Assembly: GCF_036178845.1 (NCBI RefSeq)
Contig: NZ_CP108070.1
Coordinates: 6,076,001 to 6,140,000, forward strand
Origin: Streptomyces sp. NBC_00271
GTDB lineage: Bacteria; Actinomycetota; Actinomycetes; Streptomycetales; Streptomycetaceae
Length of the DNA: 64,000 nt
Reading direction: 5' to 3'
The notes beneath the pieces are model-generated. The model saw only the letters and a list, made by a program, of their open reading frames with translations. It did no database searches and was not told the DNA's origin. Positions 1 to 8,354 of the stretch are shown in pieces; the first letter of the stretch is position 1; each line of letters begins with the position of its first letter. The position numbers and the translations under genes were made by a program.

Positions 1-2
1 CG

Positions 3-890
3 CAGGGCCCGCAGGACCAGGGGCATCAGGACGCCCAGGCCCTGCCCACCTGCTACCGGCATCCGGATCGTGAAACCGGCGTGCGCTGCACCCGCTGCGA
101 GCGCCCCATCTGCCCCGAGTGCATGATCAGTGCCTCCGTGGGCTTCCAGTGCCCCGAGTGCGTCCGCGCCGGCTCCGGTACGGGCCACGCGCCGTCCGCC
201 TCGCAGCCCCGCACCCTCGCGGGCGGCACCATCGCCGCGGACCCCCGGCTCGTCACCAAGATCCTGATCGGGCTCAACCTCGCCGTCTTCCTGGTCCAGC
301 GGTCGGTGGGCGACGGCTTCACCGACCGCTTCTACCTCATCGGTCACGCGTACATCCCGCTGCTCGGCTCGGCCGAGGGCGTCGCCGAGGGCCAGTGGTA
401 CCGCATGCTGACGGCGATGTTCCTGCACGGCAGCTATGTCCACATCCTGTTCAACATGCTCAGCCTGTGGTGGATCGGCGGCCCCCTGGAAGCGGCCCTC
501 GGCCGTGCCCGCTATCTCACCCTCTACTTCGTCTCGGGCCTCGCGGGCAGCGCACTCAGCTACTTCCTCGTCGCCCCGGAAAAGGCCTCACTCGGCGCCT
601 CCGGCGCGATCTTCGGCCTCTTCGGCGCGACCGCCGTCCTGATGCGCCGGCTCAACTACGACATGCGGCCCGTGATCGCCCTGCTGGTGATCAACCTGAT
701 CTTCACCTTCGGGTGGAGCAACATCGCCTGGCAGGCCCACATCGGCGGACTCGTCGGTGGTGTCGTCGTCGGTTACGCCATGGTCCACGCCCCGCGCGAG
801 CGACGGGCCCTGATCCAGTACGGGGTGTGTGCCGTGGTCCTGGCCGCGGTGGTCGTCGCGACGCTGGTCAGGACGGCTCAGCTCACCTGA
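3..890 (+). CDS. Rhomboid family intramembrane serine protease (5' end outside window)
   Basis: The frame is open to the left edge, so the start codon lies before the window; an internal GTG at 81 is not the start because family-like sequence (CYRHPDRETGVRCTRCERPI) continues upstream of it. That cysteine/histidine-rich N-terminus is a B-box-type zinc-binding module. The rest is a polytopic membrane domain with the rhomboid catalytic Ser in GASGAIFG and the catalytic His in AWQAHIGG, plus the HGSYVHILFNM loop typical of the family. It should cleave transmembrane segments of membrane proteins; the substrate is unknown. It precedes crgA and faces it convergently, as in other Streptomyces origin-proximal regions. 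Only the first few residues are missing, so the protein is probably functional. Confidence 0.93.
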   Translation, partial: QGPQDQGHQDAQALPTCYRHPDRETGVRCTRCERPICPECMISASVGFQCPECVRAGSGTGHAPSASQPRTLAGGTIAADPRLVTKILIGLNLAVFLVQRSVGDGFTDRFYLIGHAYIPLLGSAEGVAEGQWYRMLTAMFLHGSYVHILFNMLSLWWIGGPLEAALGRARYLTLYFVSGLAGSALSYFLVAPEKASLGASGAIFGLFGATAVLMRRLNYDMRPVIALLVINLIFTFGWSNIAWQAHIGGLVGGVVVGYAMVHAPRERRALIQYGVCAVVLAAVVVATLVRTAQLT

Positions 891-930
891 GGTACCGCTC
901 GGCTCACCCGAGAAGCCTGGGAGAGCTGTG

Positions 931-1143
931 TTGTCCACAGACCGTGGTGGATCTTGTGCACGCTGTGTGGGAACAGCTGTGCCCCCTGTCGCTGACCCGA
1001 GTTTTCGCAGGTCGGACAGGGGGCGAACAGGTTTGCGGATCCCGGTAGGTCAGTCACACCGGCGTCAACCCCGGATGAGTTATCCACAGATCGTCTTAGT
1101 TTTCCACCTGTGGAAAACTCTTGTGGATAACTCAGTGGATAAC
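931..1143. promoter_or_regulatory. Cluster of DnaA-box-like 9-mers
   Basis: The gap between the convergent rhomboid and crgA genes holds TTGTCCACA (931-939), TTATCCACA (1080-1088), its reverse complement TGTGGATAA (1122-1130) and a one-mismatch copy (1134-1142). Between them lies a perfect inverted repeat with 10-bp arms AGTTTTCCAC/GTGGAAAACT (1098-1107/1110-1119). The first matches the known Streptomyces DnaA box consensus exactly. Neither dnaA nor dnaN is in the window, so this is not oriC itself; a DnaA-binding or titration site is the likely role. Confidence 0.7.
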
Positions 1144-1154
1144 CCTGGGCAGAG

Positions 1155-1409
1155 CTACTTCCACTGCGTGGAGACGCCGAATCCCGCCGCGATGAAGCCG
1201 AAGCCGACCACGATGTTCCAGTTGCCGAGGGCGTCGATGGGCAGCGAGCCGTCCGTCACGTAGAAGATGACGATCCAGGCGAGGCCGATGAGGAACATGG
1301 CCAGCATGACGGGTGCGACCCAGCCGCGGCTGGTCAGCTTGATGTTGGTCGCCTGCTTCGCCGGGGGCGGCGTGTAGTCGGCCTTCTTGCGGATACGTGA
1401 CTTCGGCAC
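1155..1409 (-). CDS. crgA: Cell division protein CrgA
   Basis: A small protein of 84 residues with two transmembrane segments ([20 protein letters not shown], and a second around [16 protein letters not shown]) and the basic N-terminus [15 protein letters not shown] that marks CrgA. In Streptomyces CrgA sits in the membrane and coordinates FtsZ-ring formation and sporulation septation with growth. I chose the GTG at 1409 because an AGGAGAG ribosome-binding site lies just upstream and the protein then begins at the conserved PKSRIRKK. Longer in-frame extensions have no family similarity. Its neighbours (DUF881, sortases, the pknB operon) match the conserved context of crgA near the origin. Confidence 0.95.
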   Translation of the reverse strand: MPKSRIRKKADYTPPPAKQATNIKLTSRGWVAPVMLAMFLIGLAWIVIFYVTDGSLPIDALGNWNIVVGFGFIAAGFGVSTQWK

Positions 1410-1551
1410 GAGGGTCTCTCCTGTCGATGCGCTGCGTGGCCGCGCAGGGAACTGGGGCGGGCTCCGGGGCAGCGTACAAGGGGACACTGAGCGCTCCCCC
1501 GGGCGTCCGTTAGCGTAGTGCTTCCGCGGCGCCGAAGGAGATAAGGGTACG

Positions 1552-2331
1552 TTGAGCAATTCTGCCGACTCCCCCGGGACGGGTTCGAGTCCTGCCGTTA
1601 CGCGCCGTTTCCGGCCCGTACGTGTACTCACCGTCGCCGTCTTCGCGCTCGCCGGGCTGATTTTCTTCACCAGCTTCAACACGGCCAAGGGCACCAATAT
1701 TCGCACGGACGCGTCGTTGCTGAAGCTCTCCGACCTCATCCAGGAGCGCAGCCACAAGAACGCGTCGCTGGACGAGTCCAACGGCGTCCTGCGTGACGAG
1801 GTCGACACGCTCGCCGGGCGGGAGAACGGCGGCAGCGAGGCCGACACCGCCAAGCTCGCCGCGCTGGAGAAGAACACCGGCACCCAGAAGCTCAAGGGCA
1901 AGGCCGTCACGGTCACCCTCAATGACGCACCGCCGAACGCCACGGCCAAGCTGCCCGGCTACCCCGAGCCACAGCCCGATTACCTGGTTATCCACCAGCA
2001 GGACCTGCAGGCCGTGGTGAACGCCCTGTGGCTGGGTGGCGCCCAGGGCATCAAGGTGATGGACCAGCGGCTGATCTCCACCAGCGCCGTGCGCTGCGTC
2101 GGAAACACCCTGATCCTCCAGGGCCGGGTCTACTCGCCCCCGTACAAGATCACCGCGATCGGTGACCCCCAGAAGCTCCAGAAGGCCCTCGCCGACTCTC
2201 CGGCGATCCAGAACTACATGGTGTACGTCAACGTCTACGGGCTCGGCTGGAAAGTCGAGGAGAACGGGACGGTGACTCTTCCCGGCTACTCGGGCACAGT
2301 GGATCTCCACTACGCAAAACCTGTGGAGTAG
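1552..2331 (+). CDS. DUF881 family membrane-anchored protein
   Basis: 259 residues with a TTG start preceded by AAGGAG. A single transmembrane helix lies near the N-terminus ([20 protein letters not shown]), followed by a short coiled-coil-like region (residues about 60-110) and a DUF881 domain whose core contains [18 protein letters not shown] and [14 protein letters not shown]881 proteins are widespread in Gram-positive bacteria and have a mostly extracytoplasmic domain of unknown biochemical function, often next to division or wall genes. The stop codon overlaps the next GTG start (TAGTG), indicating translational coupling with the downstream sortase. No catalytic residues can be assigned. 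Confidence 0.9.
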   Translation: MSNSADSPGTGSSPAVTRRFRPVRVLTVAVFALAGLIFFTSFNTAKGTNIRTDASLLKLSDLIQERSHKNASLDESNGVLRDEVDTLAGRENGGSEADTAKLAALEKNTGTQKLKGKAVTVTLNDAPPNATAKLPGYPEPQPDYLVIHQQDLQAVVNALWLGGAQGIKVMDQRLISTSAVRCVGNTLILQGRVYSPPYKITAIGDPQKLQKALADSPAIQNYMVYVNVYGLGWKVEENGTVTLPGYSGTVDLHYAKPVE

Positions 2332-3122
2332 TGGCTGAAGCAGCTGCCGCTGGGGGTCCCGTGTCGGTGCGAGTGCTCGTCCGGACAGTGAGCGAACTGT
2401 GCATCACCATCGGCACGCTCATCGTGCTCTTCGTGGTCTACGTCCTGTTCTGGACGGGCGTGAAGGCCGACAGCGAGATGAACCACCAGATCGACCAGCT
2501 CCAGAAGCAGTGGTCGAAGGGATCGGTCGCGCAGCGGTCGAAGGCGCCTCCGAGCAGCCCGACCACCACCCCGACCACCACCCCGGCAACCGGGAACCCG
2601 AAGACGCCGACGGCGAGAACGACCGAGAGCCCGAAGGCCCCGGGCCCCTACGCCTACGGCAAGCCCTTCGCGGTGATGTATATCCCCCGTCTTGGTTTCA
2701 CGTGGAACAAGCCCGTACTCGAAGGCACCGGCACGAGCGTCCTGCAGAAGGGGCTCGGCCACTACCGGGGGACGGCCCAGCTCGGGCAGGAGGGGAACTT
2801 CGCCGTCGCGGGGCACCGGCGCACGTACGGCGACCCGTTCAAGGACTTTCCCCAGCTGCGCAGGGGGGACGCGGTGGTGCTGACCGACGGGACGACCTGG
2901 TTCACGTATCGGATCGACAAAGGCCCCTACAAAACAGTGCCCACGGACGTTGAGGTGATCGATCCTGTGCCACGTAAGTCCGGGTACACGGCTCCGGGCC
3001 GCTATCTCACGCTGACCACGTGCGATCCGGAGTGGGGACACAGCCATCGGCTGATCGTCTGGGCCCACCTGGATTCCACGCAGCCCGTGGAGGCCGGGAA
3101 ACCTCAGGCGCTACGCCGTTAG
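2331..3122 (+). CDS. Class E sortase (first of three)
   Basis: 263 residues: an N-terminal membrane anchor (ELCITIGTLIVLFVVYVLFW), a Pro/Thr-rich linker, and a sortase beta-barrel. The catalytic triad is visible as His in AVAGHRRTYG, Cys in TLTTCDP and Arg in SHRLIVWAHL. Class E sortases of high-GC Gram-positives join surface proteins with an LAxTG-type signal to peptidoglycan. Three paralogues are interleaved here with a small membrane protein and an amidotransferase, all on the plus strand with overlapping or near-abutting genes. The GTG start overlaps the preceding stop. No LAxTG substrate gene is evident in the window. Confidence 0.9.
   Translation: MAEAAAAGGPVSVRVLVRTVSELCITIGTLIVLFVVYVLFWTGVKADSEMNHQIDQLQKQWSKGSVAQRSKAPPSSPTTTPTTTPATGNPKTPTARTTESPKAPGPYAYGKPFAVMYIPRLGFTWNKPVLEGTGTSVLQKGLGHYRGTAQLGQEGNFAVAGHRRTYGDPFKDFPQLRRGDAVVLTDGTTWFTYRIDKGPYKTVPTDVEVIDPVPRKSGYTAPGRYLTLTTCDPEWGHSHRLIVWAHLDSTQPVEAGKPQALRR
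2695..2708. promoter_or_regulatory. parS-like site with one mismatch, inside a sortase gene
   Basis: GTTTCACGTGGAAC differs from the Streptomyces parS palindrome GTTTCACGTGAAAC at one base. ParB sites near Streptomyces oriC are commonly slightly degenerate and often lie inside genes. ParB binding is inferred from the sequence alone. Confidence 0.5.
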
Positions 3123-3195
3123 TCTGGTCCCGTACGGCGTGGGTCCGATGGTGTAGGGCGTGGCTCTGGTGCCGTGATGCGACGGAAGGGACAGC

Positions 3196-3357
3196 ATGTA
3201 CGGCTTCATCTGGCGGCATTTGCCGGGTAACGCATGGGTGAAGGCGCTGATCTCACTCGTGCTCGTCCTCGCGGTGGTCTACGTACTCTTCCAGTACGTC
3301 TTCCCGTGGGCCGAACCGCTGCTCCCCTTCAACGATGTGACGGTGGACAACCAGTGA
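3196..3357 (+). CDS. Small membrane protein of the sortase operon (53 aa)
   Basis: A 53-residue reading frame from ATG 3196, with GGAAGGGACAG upstream, beginning MYGFIWRHLPGN. One transmembrane helix (WVKALISLVLVLAVVYVLFQ) is followed by a short polar tail ending in DVTVDNQ. Its stop overlaps the GTG start of the next gene (GTGA), which supports both its reality and coupled translation. Small proteins like this recur at this position in streptomycete sortase E loci; no function is known. It is too short for many gene finders and is easily missed. Confidence 0.85.
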   Translation: MYGFIWRHLPGNAWVKALISLVLVLAVVYVLFQYVFPWAEPLLPFNDVTVDNQ

Positions 3358-3992
3358 GCGCGCGGATTCTCGTCGTCGACAACTACGACAGCTTCGTCTT
3401 CAACCTGGTCCAGTACCTGTACCAGCTCGGCGCCGAGTGCGAGGTGCTGCGCAACGACGAGGTCTCGACCGCGCACGCCCAGGACGGATTCGACGGCGTA
3501 CTGCTGTCACCCGGCCCCGGCGCTCCCGAGCAGGCCGGCGTCTGCGTCGACATGGTCCGCCACTGCGCGGACACGGGCGTCCCCGTCTTCGGCGTCTGCC
3601 TCGGCATGCAGTCGATGCAGGTGGCGTACGGCGGTGTCGTGGACCGGGCGCCCGAGCTGCTGCACGGCAAGACGTCGTTGGTGGAGCACGAGGGCAGAGG
3701 GGTCTTCGACGGACTGCCGTCCCCCTTCACCGCGACCCGCTACCACTCGCTGGCCGCCGAGCCGGAGACCGTCCCGGCCGAGCTGGAGGTCACCGCCCGT
3801 ACCCACGACGGGATCATCATGGGGCTGCGCCACCGTGAACTCCCGGTCGAGGGTGTGCAGTTCCATCCCGAGTCGGTGCTGACCGAGCACGGTCACCGGA
3901 TGCTCGCCAACTGGTTGGTGGAGTGCGGCGACCAGGGTGCCGTGGCGAGGTCGGTGGGGCTCGCCCCGGTGGTGGGCAGGGCCACGGCGTGA
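3354..3992 (+). CDS. Class I glutamine amidotransferase, anthranilate/aminodeoxychorismate synthase component II type
   Basis: 212 residues from a GTG that overlaps the preceding stop. The N-terminus ILVVDNYDSFVFNLVQYL, the oxyanion region SPGPGAPEQAG, the nucleophile in VFGVCLGMQSMQ and the His-Glu pair in VQFHPESVLTEHG form a complete glutamine amidotransferase triad of the TrpG/PabA family. The enzyme hydrolyses glutamine and passes ammonia to a chorismate-using partner (TrpE or PabB). No component I gene is adjacent; it lies instead between sortase genes with overlapping ends, a conserved but unexplained placement in Streptomyces. I cannot tell from the sequence whether it serves tryptophan or folate synthesis. 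Confidence 0.9.
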   Translation: MSARILVVDNYDSFVFNLVQYLYQLGAECEVLRNDEVSTAHAQDGFDGVLLSPGPGAPEQAGVCVDMVRHCADTGVPVFGVCLGMQSMQVAYGGVVDRAPELLHGKTSLVEHEGRGVFDGLPSPFTATRYHSLAAEPETVPAELEVTARTHDGIIMGLRHRELPVEGVQFHPESVLTEHGHRMLANWLVECGDQGAVARSVGLAPVVGRATA

Positions 3993-5260
3993 CCGCCCTG
4001 CGCCCCGAGCGCGAGTCCGGCGCCGCCTACGGCGGCACCGGAGACGACGGGTCCTCGTACGGGCAGCAGCCGTACGGGGGACCCGGCGCGTTCGAGGCCG
4101 CGGTCGAGCAGCTCGCGGATCCGCTCACCGATCCGCTGCCGGGCCAGGAGTGGTCCGGTCAGGGACAGCACCAGTACGCCGCGGACGGCCCCGAGGGGTA
4201 CGCGCCCGACTGGCAGGGGGTGCCCGGAGGTGCGCAGGATCCTGCTCCCGCCTACGGCGCACCGCCCACCAGACCCATGCCCGTGTACGCCGAACCGGTC
4301 GTCGCGGCCCCGAAGCTGGACGACGAGACCGTGGCGCTGCGCGCCTCGGAGATCTCCGAGGCGCGGCGCAGGGCCGAGCAGTTGGCGGGTCGGGCCACGA
4401 ACGAGGGGATGCCCGCTCCCGGGGGCCGTGCGGCGCGGCGCAAGGCGGCGCGGCGCCACGGGCGCCACGGAGGGGCTCAGGAGCCCCAGGAGTCCCCGGG
4501 TGCCCAGGAGTCGGTGGAGTCGGCGGAGAGGGCCGCTGAGGCCCCGCTGAGCCGTGTTCAGGCCCGGCGGGCGGCGCGCGCGCGGAAGCCGGGTGCGGCC
4601 GTCCTCGTCAGCCGGCTGATCGGCGAGGTGTTCATCACCACCGGCGTCCTGATGCTGCTGTTCGTGACCTACCAGTTGTGGTGGTCGAACGTGCGGGCGC
4701 ACCAGCAGGCGGGCAGTGCCGCGCACCACCTCCAGGAGGACTGGGCGAGCGGCAAGCGGAGTCCGGGGACGTTCGAGCCTGGGCAGGGTTTCGCCATCCT
4801 GCACATCCCGAAGCTGGACGTGGTCGCTCCGATCGCCGAGGGCACCAGCAAGTCGAAGGTCCTCGACCGCGGAATGGTGGGTCACTACGGCGAGGGAGCC
4901 CTGAAGACGGCGATGCCGGACGCCAAGACCGGCAACTTCGGTCTCGCGGGGCACCGCAACACGCACGGAGAACCGTTCCGGTACATCAACCGGCTCAAGC
5001 CCGGCGACTCCATCGTGGTCGAGACCCAGGACGACTACTTCGTCTACAAGATGACGTCGATCCTGCCGGTGACGTCCCCGTCGAACACGAAGGTGCTGGA
5101 TCCGATCCCCCAGGGGTCCGGTTTCACGGCGCCGGGCCGCTACATCACACTGACCACCTGCACGCCGGAATTCACCAGCAAGTACCGCATGATCGTGTGG
5201 GGCAAGATGGTCGAGGAACGCCCGCGCAGCAAGGGCAAGCCGGACGCGCTCCTCGGATAG
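3989..5260 (+). CDS. Class E sortase with long N-terminal extension (second of three)
   Basis: 423 residues from GTG 3989, which overlaps the stop of the amidotransferase (GTGA). The first ~200 residues are Gly/Pro/Tyr- and then Ala/Arg/Glu-rich, probably disordered and cytoplasmic. They are followed by a membrane helix (RLIGEVFITTGVLMLLFVTY) and a class E sortase domain. Catalytic residues: His in GLAGHRNTHG, Cys in TLTTCTP, Arg in KYRMIVWGK. The long cytoplasmic tail distinguishes it from its two paralogues. A start upstream of 3989 would lie within the amidotransferase and encodes nothing conserved. Confidence 0.88.
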   Translation: MTALRPERESGAAYGGTGDDGSSYGQQPYGGPGAFEAAVEQLADPLTDPLPGQEWSGQGQHQYAADGPEGYAPDWQGVPGGAQDPAPAYGAPPTRPMPVYAEPVVAAPKLDDETVALRASEISEARRRAEQLAGRATNEGMPAPGGRAARRKAARRHGRHGGAQEPQESPGAQESVESAERAAEAPLSRVQARRAARARKPGAAVLVSRLIGEVFITTGVLMLLFVTYQLWWSNVRAHQQAGSAAHHLQEDWASGKRSPGTFEPGQGFAILHIPKLDVVAPIAEGTSKSKVLDRGMVGHYGEGALKTAMPDAKTGNFGLAGHRNTHGEPFRYINRLKPGDSIVVETQDDYFVYKMTSILPVTSPSNTKVLDPIPQGSGFTAPGRYITLTTCTPEFTSKYRMIVWGKMVEERPRSKGKPDALLG

Positions 5261-5322
5261 GAGCCCCGTCGGGCACCAGCACGTGAGACAACCTGAGACA
5301 GACCAGACGGGGCAGATGCACA

Positions 5323-6075
5323 GTGGCAGCGAGGACCGACCACGACGAGCGCGCCGAGGCCGACGCCGACGCCGAAACGGCCGCTCCGAAGCGTCGTGGG
5401 GCGAGCAAGATCGCGATGGCGGTCAGCATCCTGGGTGAACTCCTCATCACCGCGGGCCTGGTGCTCGGCCTGTTCGTCGTCTACTCGCTGTGGTGGACGA
5501 ACGTCGTCGCGGACCGCAAGGCCGACAAGCAGGGTGACAAGGTCCGCGACAACTGGGCCCAGGACAAGAGCGGCCCGGGTGCGCTGGACACCAAGGACGG
5601 CATCGGCTTTTTGCACGTTCCGTCCATGAAGAACGGCGAGGTGCTGGTCGAGAAGGGCACCTCCACGAAGGTCCTCAACGACGGTGTCGCCGGCTACTAC
5701 ATCGACCCCGTCAAGGCGACGCTGCCGATGACCGACAAGACGGGCAACTTCACGCTCGCCGCCCACCGCGACGGCCACGGCGCCAAGTTCCACAACATCG
5801 ACAAGATAAAGAAGGGCGACCCGATCGTCTTCGAGACCAAGGACGACTGGTACGTCTACAAGGTCTTCTCGATCCTCCCGGAGACCTCGAAGTACAACGT
5901 CAAGGTCCTCCAGTCGCTCCCGAAGCAGTCGGGCAAGACGAAGCCGGGCCACTACATCACCCTGACGACCTGCACGCCGGTCTACACGTCGGAGTACCGC
6001 TACATCGTGTGGGGCGAGCTGGAGCGCGTGCAGAAGGTGGACAGCGCGCGCACGCCGCCGAAGGAACTGGGCTGA
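5323..6075 (+). CDS. Class E sortase (third of three)
   Basis: 250 residues from a GTG start. Short charged N-terminus, one membrane helix (VSILGELLITAGLVLGLFVV), then the sortase fold with His in LAAHRDGHG, Cys in TLTTCTP and Arg in EYRYIVWGEL. It is closest to the second sortase by eye (shared VYSLWWTNV/TYQLWWSNV after the helix) and probably arose by duplication. It ends the plus-strand operon, followed by a strong bidirectional hairpin before the convergent pknB. Confidence 0.9.
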   Translation: MAARTDHDERAEADADAETAAPKRRGASKIAMAVSILGELLITAGLVLGLFVVYSLWWTNVVADRKADKQGDKVRDNWAQDKSGPGALDTKDGIGFLHVPSMKNGEVLVEKGTSTKVLNDGVAGYYIDPVKATLPMTDKTGNFTLAAHRDGHGAKFHNIDKIKKGDPIVFETKDDWYVYKVFSILPETSKYNVKVLQSLPKQSGKTKPGHYITLTTCTPVYTSEYRYIVWGELERVQKVDSARTPPKELG

Positions 6076-6105
6076 GGCGGGCCGGTCAAACGACTCGACC
6101 GAACG

Positions 6106-6159
6106 CGAACGAACTGTGCCCCGCCCGGGAGGATTCCCGGGCGGGGCACAGTTCGTTCG
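6106..6159. terminator. Long perfect hairpin between sortase and pknB
   Basis: Two perfectly complementary 25-nt arms (6106-6130 and 6135-6159, core TGTGCCCCGCCCGGGA) enclose a GGAT loop between convergent genes. This fits a bidirectional terminator for the sortase operon and the pknB operon. Confidence 0.85.
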
Positions 6160-6180
6160 ACCGCTGTTCCAACCGCTGCG

Positions 6181-8184
6181 TCAGCCTCCGGTGAGACCGC
6201 CGAAGCCGTTGCCGCCGTTGTTGTTGCCGCCGTTGTTGCCGAAGCTTTGGGTGGTGAGGGTGATCGTCGTGGCGTTCGGGTCTGCCTGCGTTCCCGCCGC
6301 AGGGTCCTGGTTGATGACGAACGCGTTGTCGCTCGAATCGCTGCCGTCGGCGAACTGGATGTTGTTGAAGCCGTTCTGCTGCAGGATCTGCTTGGCCTGC
6401 TGGACGGTCTTGCCGAAGACGCTCGGGACCTGCTTCTGCTGGGCCTGCGCCTTGCCGATCTGGATGTTCACGCTGGAGTTCTTGTCGGCCGAGCTGCCGA
6501 TCGCCGGAACGGTCGAGACGACCTTGCCGGCCTGGTTCGGGTCGGCCACGTCGATCTCGGTGCAGTTGCCGACCAGGTTGTTGGCCGTCATCGCGGCCTT
6601 GGCCTCGTCACACGACTTGCCGGTGACGTCCGGGACCGTGGCCTTCTCGGCGGCCTTGGCGATGGTGAGGGTGATCGTCGATCCCTTCTCCACCTCCTTG
6701 CCGAGCGGCAGGGACTGCTCCAGGACGGTGTCCGGGGTCTCCGTGGATTCCTGGGCCTTCGTCTTGACCTCGAACTGGTAGCCGTCGCCCTGGAGGATCG
6801 TCTTGGCGTCGTCCAGGCTCTTGCCGAGGACACTGGGCACCGCGACCTTGGGCGCTCCCGTGGACACCACCAGGCTGATGGTGTCGCCCTTGGTGGCCTT
6901 CACGCCCGCCTTGGGGTCCTGGTCGCAGACGTTGCCCGTCTTCTCGTTCTCGCAGGGTTTCTTGGTGATCGAAACCTTCAGCTCGGCGTTGGTGGCCAGC
7001 TGGGTGGCTTCCTTCTGCGACTGGCTGACGAGGTTGGGCACGGTGACGCTGTTGTTGCTCACCCCGCCGCCCCCGAACATCCACTTCCCGATCAGGATCG
7101 CGCCGACCAGGACCAGCACACCCGCCACGACCAGCAAGATCGTCGAGGTGTTCGACTTCTTCTGCTGGCGGCGGCGGGCCGGGCGGTCGTCGTAGTTGTT
7201 GTAGCCGTAGCCGCCCTCGTCCGGGTTCATCGGGGGCAGCATGGACGTGGCCTGGGCGTCCGAGGAGCGCAGTGCCGTGGTGGCCTGGTCGTCCGGGTAG
7301 CCGCCGTAGCCCACGGAGCCCATGGCGGCCGTGGCGGCGACGGGCTGGCCGTCGAGGCAGGCCTCGATGTCCTGGCGCATCTCGTCGGCGGACTGATAGC
7401 GGTAGTCCGGGTCCTTGACCAGTGCCTTCAGGACGATCGCGTCCATCTCGGGCGTGATCTCGGGATCGAAGACCGATGGCGGCTGCGGCTCCTCGCGTAC
7501 GTGCTGGTACGCCACCGCGACCGGGGAGTCGCCCACGAACGGCGGACGCACGGTCAACAGCTCGTAGAGGAGGCAGCCGGTCGAGTAGAGGTCCGAGCGC
7601 GCGTCGACCTGCTCGCCCTTCGCCTGCTCCGGGGAGAGGTACTGGGCGGTGCCGATGACCGCGGCGGTCTGCGTCATCGTCATGCCGGAGTCACCCATGG
7701 CGCGGGCGATACCGAAGTCCATGACCTTGACCTGGCCGTTGCGCGTCAGCATGACGTTCGCCGGCTTGATGTCGCGGTGGACGATTCCGGCGCGGTGCGA
7801 GTACTCGAGGGCCTGGAGGATGCCGATGGTCATCTCCATGGACCGCTCGGGGAGCAGTCTGCGGCCCGAGTGCAGCAGCTCGCGCAGCGTGGACCCGTCG
7901 ACGTACTCCATCACGATGTACGGGATGGAGATGCCCTCGATGTAGTCCTCACCCGTGTCGTACACGGCGACGATCGCGGGATGGTTGAGCGAGGCGGCCG
8001 ACTGGGCCTCCCGGCGGAACCGGGCCTGGAACGACGGATCGCGTGCGAGGTCGGCTCGCAGCGTCTTCACCGCCACGGTGCGGCCGAGCCGGGTGTCATG
8101 GGCGAGATGTACCTCCGCCATGCCACCACGACCGAGCACCTGGCCCAGCTCGTACCGGCCGCCGAGGCGACGCGGCTCTTCCAT
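6181..8184 (-). CDS. pknB: PASTA-domain serine/threonine protein kinase PknB
   Basis: 667 residues. Residues about 10-275 form a Hanks-type kinase: GRGGMAEV P-loop, Lys in VAVKTL, HRDIKPANV catalytic loop, DFG in KVMDFGIA and the GTAQYLSPEQA activation end. A single membrane helix (ILLVVAGVLVLVGAILIGKW) follows, then four extracytoplasmic PASTA repeats starting VPNLVSQS, VPSVLGKS, VPDVTGKS and VPSVFGKT, and a Gly/Asn-rich tail. PknB-type kinases sense muropeptides or lipid II and phosphorylate division and wall proteins. It is the last gene of the fhaA-fhaB-pstP-SEDS-pbpA-pknB operon, with its antagonist phosphatase in the same transcript. Confidence 0.96.
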   Translation of the reverse strand: MEEPRRLGGRYELGQVLGRGGMAEVHLAHDTRLGRTVAVKTLRADLARDPSFQARFRREAQSAASLNHPAIVAVYDTGEDYIEGISIPYIVMEYVDGSTLRELLHSGRRLLPERSMEMTIGILQALEYSHRAGIVHRDIKPANVMLTRNGQVKVMDFGIARAMGDSGMTMTQTAAVIGTAQYLSPEQAKGEQVDARSDLYSTGCLLYELLTVRPPFVGDSPVAVAYQHVREEPQPPSVFDPEITPEMDAIVLKALVKDPDYRYQSADEMRQDIEACLDGQPVAATAAMGSVGYGGYPDDQATTALRSSDAQATSMLPPMNPDEGGYGYNNYDDRPARRRQQKKSNTSTILLVVAGVLVLVGAILIGKWMFGGGGVSNNSVTVPNLVSQSQKEATQLATNAELKVSITKKPCENEKTGNVCDQDPKAGVKATKGDTISLVVSTGAPKVAVPSVLGKSLDDAKTILQGDGYQFEVKTKAQESTETPDTVLEQSLPLGKEVEKGSTITLTIAKAAEKATVPDVTGKSCDEAKAAMTANNLVGNCTEIDVADPNQAGKVVSTVPAIGSSADKNSSVNIQIGKAQAQQKQVPSVFGKTVQQAKQILQQNGFNNIQFADGSDSSDNAFVINQDPAAGTQADPNATTITLTTQSFGNNGGNNNGGNGFGGLTGG

Positions 8185-8354
8185 AGCTACCTACCAGCCC
8201 TCTCCGTCGGTCCCGACCGCACACTTGTGTGGTCCGGCGGTGTGCCGTCCGGGCATACCGTACCCGGCTCGGCTTCTGTGACCTGGCCAAGCCCGTCACC
8301 CGATACAGGACCGGTATCGCAACGTGCACCGATGTGAAGGGGACGTGACAGGGG

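Noticed and set aside
931-1143. This gap as oriC
   Set aside because: oriC in Streptomyces lies between dnaA and dnaN with many more DnaA boxes. Neither gene is in the window.
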